Shown: piece by piece, positions 9,305-17,649 of the stretch
Layout of the letters: each line of letters starts with the position of its first letter
Position numbering within the stretch: the stretch's first letter is position 1
From: JBGCEZ01 sp045106735
GTDB taxonomy: Bacteria; Planctomycetota; Phycisphaerae; Phycisphaerales; SM1A02
Length of the DNA stretch: 64,000 nucleotides
NCBI GenBank assembly: GCA_045106735.1
Contig: JBGCEZ010000017.1
Coordinates: forward strand, 1-64,000
Reading direction: 5' to 3'
Program-made: the position numbers and the translations under genes
Notes under the pieces: generated by a model
The model's input: only the letters and a program-made list of their open reading frames with translations
Told to the model about the DNA's origin: nothing
The model's database searches: none

Positions 9305-9445
9305 GCAGATTTCCTGAGCAGATTCCCGGAGCCGGCTCCCTGAGCAGATCCCCGGAGCCGTCTCCCGGAGCAGATTCCCCGAGCCGACTTCCGGAGCCGA
9401 CGCCCCGAGCCGACCCACTGAGCCGACCCTCCGAGCCAGCGCAGC
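9303..9445 (+). repeat. 13-bp tandem repeat, 11 units, intergenic
   Basis: GAG recurs at 9303, 9316, 9329, 9342, 9355, 9368, 9381, 9394, 9407, 9420 and 9433, exactly 13 bp apart each time. Consensus GAGCCGAYTCCCG, with early units reading GAGCAGATTCCC. The first unit starts in the stop codon of the 8060-9304 gene, and the array fills most of the gap before the next start at 9479. A 13-bp period cannot keep one reading frame, so the array is not an ordinary coding repeat. Confidence 0.9.
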
Positions 9446-9478
9446 CGCGCCACGTCCGCCTCGAGACTCCACGTCCCC

Positions 9479-10738
9479 ATGTCCTCGCCGCCCCTGTCCA
9501 TCGTCCACGTCACCTGCGAACACGCCGCCGACGATGCCCGCGTGACCCGCAAGGAACTGGGCTCGCTGGTGGACGCGTTCGGGACCGCGTGGATCGTGGC
9601 CCGGCCGCCGCGCGGCGACTTGGACGCGCGGCTGACCTGGATCGAAGCGCCGGCGTACGCCCGGGCCACGCGGCCGCGGGATGACTGGGCCGCACTGGAC
9701 GCCGCGGTTCGGCAGACGCCCGCCCCACGCGTCGTGCACGCCCATGAGCCGGAGACCGTGCTCGCCGCAGTGCACCATGGGTGGTGTGACCGGGCCCATC
9801 TGGTGTACGACGCCCACGAATTTCATGGCGGGACGATGGCCCAACGGGCCACGGGGCTGAAGCGGGCGGCGCTGCGCTGGATCGGTGACCGGCGAGATGC
9901 GCGGGCCGCGCGCGCCGCGGGAACGGTGATCACGGTGAACGACGAGTTGGCGGCGCGGTACGCCGCCATTCGCGGGAGCCGGGAGGGCGTGCACGTTTTC
10001 ACCAATGCCCCGCGTGATGTTGACGATGCGGCGTTTGCGGATGAGCCGCGTGAGCCGCACCGGCTGATCTATCTCGGCGGCCTGACGGCGCCGCGCGGAG
10101 CGCGGACCATGGCCGCGGCGTGGCCGCGGGTGCGCGATGCCTTTCCGCTGGCCACACTCGACCTCGTTGGCCCGGGCCTGGACGCCGCGGGGCAGGAATT
10201 ACTGGCCAATCCGCCCGACGGAATGGTCGCCCATGGTCCACAGCCACACGACGTGGCCATGCGAATGTGCCGGCGCGCGTCGATCGCGCTGCTGCCATTT
10301 CTCCCGAGCACGTTGATGCGCGGCCGGCCGGTGAAGTTGTTGGAGTACGCCATGGCCGGGTGTACGACGGTCTGCACCGAAGGCGGCATTCGCGCGGCGT
10401 GGGTTCGGGAACACAGCGCCGGCGTCGTGATACCGGGCGACGACCCAGTGGCATTGGCCGACGCGTGCATCACCCGGCTGCGTGATCCGATCCTCGCCCG
10501 AGCTGAGGGCGACGCCGCACGCCAGGCGGCGCGGGCCGCGAGCTGGGAACGCAGCCATGGTCCGGCGCTCGTTGAGCTGTACCGCGACCGGTTCGGGTTC
10601 GGCCGCGTGGGTACTGCGGGGGTCGCGAGTGCCGCGGGGGGCGCGGGTGCCGCGGGCCCTGCGGGTGTCGCCGATGCCGCGGATGCCGCCGGATCGCCGG
10701 CGAGCACCGGCACCACCATCGCCAAGGGGCGTGCCTGA
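9479..10738 (+). CDS. Glycosyltransferase, family 4-like
   Basis: 419 residues, GT-B glycosyltransferase. Acceptor-half motifs: LSIVHVTCEHAADDARV, RVVHAHEPETVLA and LVYDAHEFHGG, the last resembling the histidine-glutamate strand seen in many GT4 enzymes. Donor half: LIYLGGLTAPRGARTM, LDLVGPGLD, and LLPFLPSTLMRGRPVKLLEY followed by GVVIPGDDPVALADA. The C-terminal ~45 residues are an Ala/Gly/Val low-complexity tail. TGATG coupling: the stop shares its last base with the ATG of the following asparagine-synthase gene. With its neighbours it probably builds and decorates one surface glycan. Specific sugars cannot be read from the sequence. Confidence 0.82.
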   Translation: MSSPPLSIVHVTCEHAADDARVTRKELGSLVDAFGTAWIVARPPRGDLDARLTWIEAPAYARATRPRDDWAALDAAVRQTPAPRVVHAHEPETVLAAVHHGWCDRAHLVYDAHEFHGGTMAQRATGLKRAALRWIGDRRDARAARAAGTVITVNDELAARYAAIRGSREGVHVFTNAPRDVDDAAFADEPREPHRLIYLGGLTAPRGARTMAAAWPRVRDAFPLATLDLVGPGLDAAGQELLANPPDGMVAHGPQPHDVAMRMCRRASIALLPFLPSTLMRGRPVKLLEYAMAGCTTVCTEGGIRAAWVREHSAGVVIPGDDPVALADACITRLRDPILARAEGDAARQAARAASWERSHGPALVELYRDRFGFGRVGTAGVASAAGGAGAAGPAGVADAADAAGSPASTGTTIAKGRA

Positions 10739-12861
10739 TGTGCGGACTGGCCGGCGCCGCCGGACCCATCGCCGCCCCGGCAACTCTGGCCGCCTCCGCC
10801 AGCCTGCTCTGCGCGCTCGCCCACCGCGGGCCAGACGGACATGGCTGGGCAACCGCGCGGGCGACCGCGGGGCAAGATCGGCCGGCGATCCACATCGGCG
10901 GGACCCATGATCCATCGCCCACTCCCGAACACATTGGCAGCTCCCGCGCCGCCCTGCTCCACACACGCCTGGCGATCATCGACCCCACGCCGGCTGCGGC
11001 CCAGCCGATGCGGCTGCCCAGCGGCCGGCACGCGTTGGCCTTCAATGGCGAAATCTACGACTACGTGGAGCACCGCGAACGACTGGCCCGCGGCGCATCT
11101 CGCGACACGCAGGCCACGCTCGCGACGTCCCCCGGCGATACGGCGGTCCTCGCCGCGCTGCTTCAGGCCCGCGGCCCTGCCGCCTTGGCCGACGTCCGCG
11201 GCATGTTTGCCATCGCCTGGCTCGATCTGGACGCCCGCCGTTTGGTGCTGGCCCGCGATCGGTACGGCATCAAGCCGCTGCTCTTGAGCTGGGCGGCGGG
11301 TGGTTCCGAGTTGTCGCCGGCGGCGGGGGCGGCGCGGGCGGCGGGAGATCGGAGTCGGGCGGATGACGCGGGGCGCGGCGGCAATGCGATCGCCGCCAAT
11401 AGCCCACGCTGTTTGGCCGGAGCACATGCCGGCGGCCTCGCATTCGCCAGCGAAATCGGCGCGCTTCTCGAACTCCCCGGTGTAAGCCGCCGCGCGGATC
11501 TGCAGGCGGTGCACGACTTCCTGGTGTGGAACCGCAACGACGCGGGCGATCGCAGCTTTTTCGCTGACATCGTTCCGCTGCCCGCCGGTACGTGGATGGA
11601 GATTCCGCTCGATGCTCCGGAGCGTGCGTCGCTCCACCGCTTCGCGGACAGTGCGATCCCCCCGCGCGATCCCATGAGCTTTGACGCGGCGGTCGATGCG
11701 GTCCGCTCGACGTTCCTCCGCAGCATCGAATTGCACATGCGTTCCGATGTCCCGGTGGGCTGCGCCCTCTCCGGCGGCATCGACTCGTCCGCCATCGCTG
11801 CCGGCATGCGGCACGTGGGCGGCGCGGCGGCAGACGTGCACGCCTTCACCCACGTGGCCGCCGATCCGGCGATCGACGAATCACCCTTTGCGCGGCAGGT
11901 GGCCGAAGCATCGGGCATCACGCTGCATCCGGTGCACGCCACCGGCGAGGAGCTGGCGGCGGATCTGCCGGCGCTCATTCGCACGCAAGGCGAGCCGTTC
12001 GGTTCCACGAGTATCTACGCGCAGTTCCGCGTGTTCCGCGCCGCACGCGCCGCCGGCGTCCCGGTCATGCTGGACGGCCAAGGGGCCGACGAGATGCTCG
12101 CCGGCTATCGCCACTACACCGCCGGCCGCGTCGCGACGCTGCTTGGCCGCGGCCGATGGATCAGTGCCGCCGCGCATCTGCGGGCGGCGGGCGACGTCCC
12201 GCGCTTGAGCCGCCGCCGAACATTGGTCCGCGCGGGATGGCTGCAGGCGCGCCGGATGGCCGGGCCACTTCGCTTGTCCGGATGGCTGGGACGCCGAGGC
12301 ACCATCCCCGGACTGCGCCCCGAGTGGCTGGCCGCGCGGAGTGTCGCCGGCCATTCCGCCCCCGTCCCTCACGGCGGGGACATCATGCGATGGATGTTGC
12401 ACGACGCGCTCACGTCGAGCAGCCTTCCCGCCCTGCTGCGATTCGAAGACCGCAACTCCATGGCCCATTCCGTCGAAAGCCGCGTGCCGTTCCTGGTGCA
12501 CGACCTCAGCGACTTGCTGGGATCGCTGGACGAATCGCACCTGCTGGACGAGTCGCTGCTGACCAAACGCGTCTTCCGCCAGGCCATGCGCGGCATCGTG
12601 CCCGACGCCATCCTGGACCGGCGCGACAAGATCGGTTTCGCCACGCCCGAGCAAGCCTGGCTGAGCGCGGCCTGGCCCGCGATGCGAGCCACCCTCGATT
12701 CACCCGCGGCCCGGGCGATTCCGTTCGCCGATGTCGCGACGATCCAAGCGTCGGCCGACGCCGCCGTCCAAGGACCCGGCGGCCGGTTCGACCAAACGAC
12801 CTGGCGATGGATCAGCGTGGCGGCGTGGGCGGACGCGTTCGACGTGGAGTGGGAGACGTAG
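10738..12861 (+). CDS. asnB: Asparagine synthase (glutamine-hydrolysing) family protein
   Basis: 707 residues. Begins MCGLAGAAG with the catalytic Cys2 of the class II glutaminase domain, then ALAHRGPDGHGW and FNGEIYDYVEHRE, the canonical glutamine-binding segments, and LARDRYGIKPLL. The synthetase domain has the PP-loop CALSGGIDSSAIAAG near residue 342, MLDGQGADEMLAGY and SVESRVPFLVHDL, and the RRDKIGF segment near the end. It is about 60-80 residues longer than typical because of an Ala/Arg/Asp-rich insert around residues 185-225. Coupled by TGATG to the glycosyltransferase upstream. In polysaccharide loci this family is usually suspected of amidating a glycan or an amino-acid substituent; free asparagine synthesis is the alternative. 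Confidence 0.88.
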   Translation: MCGLAGAAGPIAAPATLAASASLLCALAHRGPDGHGWATARATAGQDRPAIHIGGTHDPSPTPEHIGSSRAALLHTRLAIIDPTPAAAQPMRLPSGRHALAFNGEIYDYVEHRERLARGASRDTQATLATSPGDTAVLAALLQARGPAALADVRGMFAIAWLDLDARRLVLARDRYGIKPLLLSWAAGGSELSPAAGAARAAGDRSRADDAGRGGNAIAANSPRCLAGAHAGGLAFASEIGALLELPGVSRRADLQAVHDFLVWNRNDAGDRSFFADIVPLPAGTWMEIPLDAPERASLHRFADSAIPPRDPMSFDAAVDAVRSTFLRSIELHMRSDVPVGCALSGGIDSSAIAAGMRHVGGAAADVHAFTHVAADPAIDESPFARQVAEASGITLHPVHATGEELAADLPALIRTQGEPFGSTSIYAQFRVFRAARAAGVPVMLDGQGADEMLAGYRHYTAGRVATLLGRGRWISAAAHLRAAGDVPRLSRRRTLVRAGWLQARRMAGPLRLSGWLGRRGTIPGLRPEWLAARSVAGHSAPVPHGGDIMRWMLHDALTSSSLPALLRFEDRNSMAHSVESRVPFLVHDLSDLLGSLDESHLLDESLLTKRVFRQAMRGIVPDAILDRRDKIGFATPEQAWLSAAWPAMRATLDSPAARAIPFADVATIQASADAAVQGPGGRFDQTTWRWISVAAWADAFDVEWET

Positions 12862-13053
12862 CGGCCGGGTGGCGGAGCATTTGCAGCGGTGGCGATGGCT
12901 GGGACCACGACGACGACGTCGACCACGTCGACCACGACGACGACCGCGAACGCGACCGCGGCAGATCCGCGCGAATTTGTGGCCCCCGGCTGACGACACG
13001 GCCGCACCCGCGCATCCGGATGGACCTCGACCCTCACCGGAGCCACGTCCCCC

Positions 13054-13857
13054 ATGCCCATCCGCCGCGCCGTCATCGCCCGACTCGCCTTTTCGTCTGT
13101 CTTGATCGGCCTGGCCGGTTGTGCGATCAGCCCTTCCGCGAACGACCCCGCAGCAAACGGGCCATCGTCCAGTGGCTCTTCCGCCAACGCGTCAGCCGCC
13201 ACGCCACCCCTCGCGCGTCAGATGAGCGACGGCGTTCCCGCCACGATCGCACCAGGCGTCGCCGCCGAGTACCGCGCCGCGGTCGAAGCCATTGCTATCA
13301 GTGACCAAGAGTGGCGGACGATGGTCTCATGGGGCACCGACGATCCAGACGAACTCGCGCGGCTTGAAGCACTGGACAACGACGCTTCCATGGCCGAATG
13401 GGGTCGCCGAAACGCCGAAGGCATCTCCCTGCCCAAGGAGAAGGCCGACGCGTACATGGCCAAGCAGAACGTGGCCGACCGGGCGAACTGCGAACAATTG
13501 CTCAGCCTCGTCGAGCGACTCGGCTGGCCGAGCGAAGACCGGCTCGGCCTCGGAACGCCGGACATGACCGCCGTCCTCATCCACATGCCGATGGACATGA
13601 TGGGCGAGGCGCTGCCACTGTTGCGGCGCGAGGCACTGGCCGGCCGGATGCCCCCCAAGCGGTACGCCGTGGTGTACGACCGCAAGCAACAACACGACGG
13701 GGCTCCGCAGCTCTACGGCACGTCGCAAGCATTCGACCCGGCGACGCGGACGGTTCTGCCGCCGGCGATCACGGACATCGACGCGACGAATCTCGCCCGC
13801 GCGGAGATCGGGCTCGAGCCGCTGACGGAGTACCGCGTGGTCCCAGCGGGGAGCTGA
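13054..13857 (+). CDS. Putative lipoprotein, DUF6624-like
   Basis: 267 residues. The signal peptide ends in a lipobox (LAGC, Cys near residue 24), so the mature protein should be lipid-anchored, followed by a ~30-residue Ser/Ala/Asn linker. The folded part carries the pattern I associate with DUF6624: an early ISDQEWR, a LGWP segment, a helix with IHMPMDMMGEALPLL, then YAVVYDRKQQHDGAPQLYGT and a final IGLEPLTEYR. No catalytic role is established for that family, so function is unknown. It stands alone between the polysaccharide genes and a 640-bp repeat-bearing gap; a 20-bp repeat begins on its stop codon. Confidence 0.7.
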   Translation: MPIRRAVIARLAFSSVLIGLAGCAISPSANDPAANGPSSSGSSANASAATPPLARQMSDGVPATIAPGVAAEYRAAVEAIAISDQEWRTMVSWGTDDPDELARLEALDNDASMAEWGRRNAEGISLPKEKADAYMAKQNVADRANCEQLLSLVERLGWPSEDRLGLGTPDMTAVLIHMPMDMMGEALPLLRREALAGRMPPKRYAVVYDRKQQHDGAPQLYGTSQAFDPATRTVLPPAITDIDATNLARAEIGLEPLTEYRVVPAGS

Positions 13858-13910
13858 ACGGCCTGGCGCGGAGCTGAGCGGCGTGGCGGGGAGCGGAGCG
13901 GCCGGGCGGC
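13851..13910 (+). repeat. 20-bp tandem repeat, 3 units, over a stop codon
   Basis: Three 20-bp units starting at 13851, 13871 and 13891: GAGCTGAACGGCCTGGCGCG, GAGCTGAGCGGCGTGGCGGG and GAGCGGAGCGGCCGGGCGGC. The TGA of the DUF6624-like gene lies inside the first unit. Confidence 0.75.
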
Positions 13911-14312
13911 CGATTGAGCGAAGCGGGAGCTGATCCGACCGTGGGCAAACGCGGCGACGGGGGCGGCGAGCGAAATGGGGGGCGCCGGGGGCAACCCGAT
14001 TGCGCCGACAGCAATCAGCAGATGGGCGGCGAACGGCGATGCCGCCACCAGGCACCCGCTTGTGCACCAGATTCGCGCACCCGACGCATCAATCTCCGCG
14101 ATTCACCGTTTTCCCCGAGGCGCTCTGCCTGACATTCACGCTTCCCCAACGACGGGAGGCGCGTTCCGGGGGCGCCTCTCGCCCACAATCCCGGCGAGCG
14201 GCGATTCTCCGTTGTCCTCCGGGCGGCGTGGGAATCGCCGCACCGGTGGGATTCGGTCGCCAGTCAAGGCCCCGCCGATTCGCCATCCGCCGCCCGGGCC
14301 ATGGTTTCGGGC

Positions 14313-14333
14313 CCTGGACCTTGGACCTTGGAC
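14313..14333 (+). repeat. 7-bp tandem repeat, 3 units
   Basis: CCTGGAC followed by CTTGGAC twice, with one base difference among units. It lies 20 bp before a second heptamer array of different sequence. Confidence 0.75.
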
Positions 14334-14352
14334 CGCGGAGCTCCGATCGCAA

Positions 14353-14394
14353 GTCTCGGGTTTCGGGTCTCGGGTCTCGGGTTTCGGAGTTCGG
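14353..14394 (+). repeat. 7-bp tandem repeat, 6 units
   Basis: Units GTCTCGG, GTTTCGG, GTCTCGG, GTCTCGG, GTTTCGG, AGTTCGG start at 14353 and repeat every 7 bp; a degenerate trailing copy (GTCTCGG) recurs near 14409. Intergenic. Heptanucleotide repeats of this look turn up in several bacterial phyla, but the function is unknown. Confidence 0.85.
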
Positions 14395-14500
14395 ACCACA
14401 GTTCTCGAGTCTCGGAGACAAGCCCTCTCGCGGACGCTCCGCCGTGGCCGCGCATGCCGCCGCCCCGGCCCCGGCCCCCGCCCCACGTTGCGGCCGGAGC

Positions 14501-15769
14501 CTACGCCGGGGCCAGCGCAAACGCCGCCTCAGCCCGCGCAGCCCCCGTCCAGCGCATGCCGCCGCCCATGCATCGCGGCGGAAGGGCCAGAAGCGGTGTG
14601 GCCAATCGGGCGAACCCGCATTCTTCGCCGGCGCCGTCGAACAGGTCGCCCCCCATCGCCCGCACGCCGGCCTCGAACAGGTTGGCCACGTCGGTCGCGA
14701 CGCCGTTGCCCAGGATCACCCGCATGCCGCACGACTTGGCCAGAGCGGCCAAGCTGAGCAACTCGCGAACCCCGGCGCCCTTGCACTGCTTCAGCTTGAT
14801 CCACGCCGCGCCGTACTCGGCCGCCCGTTCAACGTCCTCCGCCGTCTCGATGGACTCGTCGAGCATCAGCGGGACCGGGCTGCCGGCCGCCAGCACGCGG
14901 AACGCCACCCACGAACCTTCGTCGACGCCGAGCGGCTGCTCAAAGAGTTCGACGCGATCTCGCCGCGGATGATCGAAAGCAGACAGAACCGCCGCCGCTT
15001 CTTCGGGGGTGTAGGCCTGATTCGCATCAAAGCGCAGCTGCACATCCGCCGGCAATCCATCGAGCAAGGCCGAAACGCAGGCGGCGTCCGCCTGGGCATC
15101 GCGCCCGAACTTCACCTTGATCGTGCGATACCCCGCCCCATGCAGATCAGCGACGCGTTCAAGCATCGCTGCTGGCGCCTCCGTCGCAATGGCCGCCACC
15201 AAAGGATGGTCGATCGTCGCCGGCAACTCGATTCCGCCGGTCGCCACGTCCAGCGCCGCCAGTGCCGCGCCGAGCGCGAACGGCCGTTCGGCGCCGCCGC
15301 CTGCCGCTCCAGTCGCCGCGTCCGCAGAGCCTGACGTCGCCCCCGCAGCCGACGTCGACGTCGACGTCGACGTCGACTCCGTCGCCCCTCCGGCCGTCGC
15401 GCCAATCGCCGTCCCGGTCGCACCCGCGGCTCCCGCGGCTCCCGTCGCAACCGCCTTCAGCCAAACGCGAGCTTCCCCCGCCGTCCGCCCGGCCAACTGC
15501 GGCAGCCAGGCCGCGTGGGCATCGGCCACGTCGGCGTCCGACTCACAGCCGTACCCGGGCAGGGCCACGCACTCCCCCACGCCGCATCGGCCGTCGGCCA
15601 GTTCCACATGGACGAGCCGCGCGGTCACCGACTCGAGGGTGACAAAGCTCAGCACATACGGGGCCAAGAGCGGAACATCCCGGCGTTCCGACCACGCCCG
15701 GACGATCACCGCCGCGTCGTCGCCCGCCGCGGCCCGCCCACCGAACCGCCCATCACCATCGCCATTCAT
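14501..15769 (-). CDS. Enolase-superfamily enzyme (muconate cycloisomerase / dipeptide epimerase type)
   Basis: 422 residues. The superfamily abstracts a proton alpha to a carboxylate with Mg2+. Visible active-site set: paired lysines K218/K220 in TIKVKFG, metal ligands D248 (RFDANQAY), E277 (LFEQPL) and D304 (LMLDES), and the opposite-face lysine in IKLKQCKG (K325/K327). This is the muconate-lactonising-enzyme subgroup, which includes L-Ala-D/L-Glu epimerases, o-succinylbenzoate synthases and N-succinylamino-acid racemases; sequence alone does not choose among them. A low-complexity Ala/Gly/Ser/Thr insert at residues 108-160, partly encoded by a GACGTC hexamer run at 15351-15380, interrupts the capping domain. 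The start overlaps the end of the upstream flavodoxin-fold gene by 4 bp, so the two are one operon. Confidence 0.82.
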   Translation of the reverse strand: MNGDGDGRFGGRAAAGDDAAVIVRAWSERRDVPLLAPYVLSFVTLESVTARLVHVELADGRCGVGECVALPGYGCESDADVADAHAAWLPQLAGRTAGEARVWLKAVATGAAGAAGATGTAIGATAGGATESTSTSTSTSAAGATSGSADAATGAAGGGAERPFALGAALAALDVATGGIELPATIDHPLVAAIATEAPAAMLERVADLHGAGYRTIKVKFGRDAQADAACVSALLDGLPADVQLRFDANQAYTPEEAAAVLSAFDHPRRDRVELFEQPLGVDEGSWVAFRVLAAGSPVPLMLDESIETAEDVERAAEYGAAWIKLKQCKGAGVRELLSLAALAKSCGMRVILGNGVATDVANLFEAGVRAMGGDLFDGAGEECGFARLATPLLALPPRCMGGGMRWTGAARAEAAFALAPA

Positions 15770-17376
15770 GACCGAGCCGGCGCCGGATCGCGGTCGCCAA
15801 TCGGCAGGACTTCAACGTCCGCTCCGCCCACCGTCACCGGCGTCACGCGGGCGAATGCCTGGGCCCGAGCGCGATCCTGCCGATCGGTGGTGGCCGCTTG
15901 ACGCCGCATGAGCTTGATGTCCTCGGCGTCCTTTTCGGCGCTGAGGATGTAGCCGACGGGGTTGTACTTGGCCGCCTCGAAGGCTTCCAGGGCGTTCATC
16001 AGCCGGCCCACGGTCATGTCGCGGGCGGTGGCCAGGAATCGGCGCCAATCGGCGAGCACGGCATCGGTATTCAGGGCACGGCCCTCGTGCAGCACCGCCC
16101 GCATGGGCCGGCTGAGCACGGTGTGGTGCCGCAGGGTGCTGGTGAGCATCCGCATGTGCAGGCTGTCGCCGGTGCCGACTTCTTCGACGATCAGCGGGGC
16201 AGTGACCAGGTCGGTGAAGACGTAGTCGCCGCGGCGCAGGTAGCGCGTGCGCTCCATGAACTGCTGGTACTGCGAGCGAATGCCCGAGTGGTCGGACGCG
16301 GTGAAGCCGACGGGGACGATCGCATCCACGTCCCAGAGCGTCTCGTGCTCCAGCTTCAGGAAGTCGCCCTTCTTCTTGATGATGCAGCGGTACTCGCCGT
16401 CCACGCCAACATCAGTCGGGCAGATGTCGCAGGCCAGGCAGCGGTTGACGTCGCCGTCCATGATCTCGAGCAGGACGGGCTTGATCTTGACACCCTGCTG
16501 GGCGGCGTCGGTGACGAGCCGTTCGATCCAGCCGCGGGCGATGTCGTCCTTGTCCTGCAGCAGCCAAAACGCCACGCGGAGTTCGTCATCCAGGGTGCCG
16601 TGCTTGGCCAAGGCGAGCTGGCGGGTGACGCGGGCGATGCGGCGACCGGCGCCGCGGCTGGTCTCCAGGCCGTAGTCGTCCTTCCAGGCCTGGCCGACGT
16701 CGCCGGCGTGGACCGTGCCGCCGTACTGGCTGGTGGTATCGCTGTCATTGCCGACGGCAAGCAGGCCAGCATTGGCCATGTCCAGGATGTGGTAGATGAG
16801 CGTGGTTTCCTGGCCACCGTTTCGCTTGGCCCCCACCGCATCGCCCACGTAGACGGTGCCCTGCATCGCCTCGCGGAGCTCTTCGTCGGACTGGATCAGC
16901 CGCATCAGGTCATGCGAAAGGCTGCTGCGGTCGCCGAAGTAGACGGGAGTGGACAGGACGATGCCGTCGGCGGCGATGAGCTTGGCCTTGAGTTCGTCGA
17001 GCCGCTGGGCCTTGCCCGAAGGGGGGAAGTGCTCGACCAGGCCGACGGCGTCGATGTCGCAGCCGAACTGGCGGGCGGACCAAAGGCTGGCGGCGAGGGC
17101 GACTTCCGAGTTGGAGAGCCCGTGACGACCCTTGTCCCGCTTGAGGTTTCGGTAGAGCTCTTCAAAGCTCAGGCCTTCGTTGCGGCCCGAGTCCACGAAG
17201 TTCTGCAGGTGGGCGAGGCTCTCGCGCTCGAGGAACTCGGAGAGTTCCGACTCGGAGCCGAGGGACTCGATCTGCTCGACGAAACTGGTGATGCCGACGC
17301 CCCAGCGTCCGGCGCGCAAGCTCCCGCAGATGCCGAGGATGCGCGGCGGATCGACGGTGGGAATCTCGATGGTCAT
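15766..17376 (-). CDS. Protein with two flavodoxin-fold domains (NADPH-dependent FMN reductase type)
   Basis: 536 residues from ATG 17376; the frame stays open upstream but that extension is Pro/Arg/Ala-rich and non-coding. The N-terminal domain has the FMN phosphate loop (ILGICGSLRAGRWG) and a second flavin loop (VLSTPVYFGDRSSLSHDLM), as in FMN reductases of the NADPH-dependent/flavodoxin family. A second half, from about residue 300, starts with KPVLLEIMDGDVN, has a C-x-x-C-x-x-C element (NRCLACDICP, near residue 311) and a further flavodoxin-like IVPVGFTASDHSGIRSQYQQ. Tandem fusion of two such domains is unusual. It probably moves electrons between NAD(P)H and an unknown acceptor. It precedes and overlaps an enolase-superfamily gene, so the pair may act in one small catabolic or biosynthetic route. 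Confidence 0.72.
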   Translation of the reverse strand: MTIEIPTVDPPRILGICGSLRAGRWGVGITSFVEQIESLGSESELSEFLERESLAHLQNFVDSGRNEGLSFEELYRNLKRDKGRHGLSNSEVALAASLWSARQFGCDIDAVGLVEHFPPSGKAQRLDELKAKLIAADGIVLSTPVYFGDRSSLSHDLMRLIQSDEELREAMQGTVYVGDAVGAKRNGGQETTLIYHILDMANAGLLAVGNDSDTTSQYGGTVHAGDVGQAWKDDYGLETSRGAGRRIARVTRQLALAKHGTLDDELRVAFWLLQDKDDIARGWIERLVTDAAQQGVKIKPVLLEIMDGDVNRCLACDICPTDVGVDGEYRCIIKKKGDFLKLEHETLWDVDAIVPVGFTASDHSGIRSQYQQFMERTRYLRRGDYVFTDLVTAPLIVEEVGTGDSLHMRMLTSTLRHHTVLSRPMRAVLHEGRALNTDAVLADWRRFLATARDMTVGRLMNALEAFEAAKYNPVGYILSAEKDAEDIKLMRRQAATTDRQDRARAQAFARVTPVTVGGADVEVLPIGDRDPAPARS

Positions 17377-17522
17377 GGCGTCGGGCTCCGGCAGCGGCCA
17401 CGGCCACCGAACGGGCGGTGCGGACGCATCGTGCAGGGTACCCGAGGGGGGCGCGGGAGACGAATTGCGGGGCTGGTGGGGAGTGGGCGGCCGGAATGGG
17501 AGGGGCGCGGGCGGGCGGGCGG

Positions 17523-17570
17523 CGACGAGCAAGCGAACGAGCGACGGAGCAAGGGAGCGACGGAGCGAGG
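17523..17570 (+). repeat. 16-bp tandem repeat, 3 degenerate units
   Basis: GACGAGCAAGCGAACG, GAGCGACGGAGCAAGG and GAGCGACGGAGCGAGG in direct succession, followed by a partial GAGCC. It lies in the 270-bp gap between the divergent flavodoxin-fold and methyltransferase genes. Confidence 0.7.
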
Positions 17571-17649
17571 GAGCCCCAGCCGCGCTCCGGCACCAACCAG
17601 CGACCGCAACGCCGATGGTCAGGAGCGCGGGGCGGAATTGATCCTCCCG

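Larger units (their letters stand above)
13858..14500. other. Gene-free stretch rich in short tandem repeats
   Basis: 643 bp between the DUF6624-like gene and the convergent enolase-superfamily gene. Frames are open on both strands but none shows a recognisable domain or a start with a ribosome binding site. It holds a 20-bp repeat at its left end and two 7-bp repeat arrays near 14313-14394. I see no terminator with a T-tract. Confidence 0.6.

Noticed and set aside
9303..9445. CRISPR array
   Set aside because: Repeats are contiguous without spacers and only 13 bp long.
9181..9684. Plus-strand frame reading through the 13-bp repeat
   Set aside because: Its Ser/Pro/Glu 13-residue periodicity is a product of the DNA repeat; it overlaps two real genes in other frames.
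14000..15334. Plus-strand open frame over the enolase-superfamily gene
   Set aside because: The minus-strand frame has all active-site residues; this one has none.
15898..17649. Long plus-strand extension in front of the methyltransferase
   Set aside because: It mirrors the flavodoxin-fold gene on the other strand and contains no motif.
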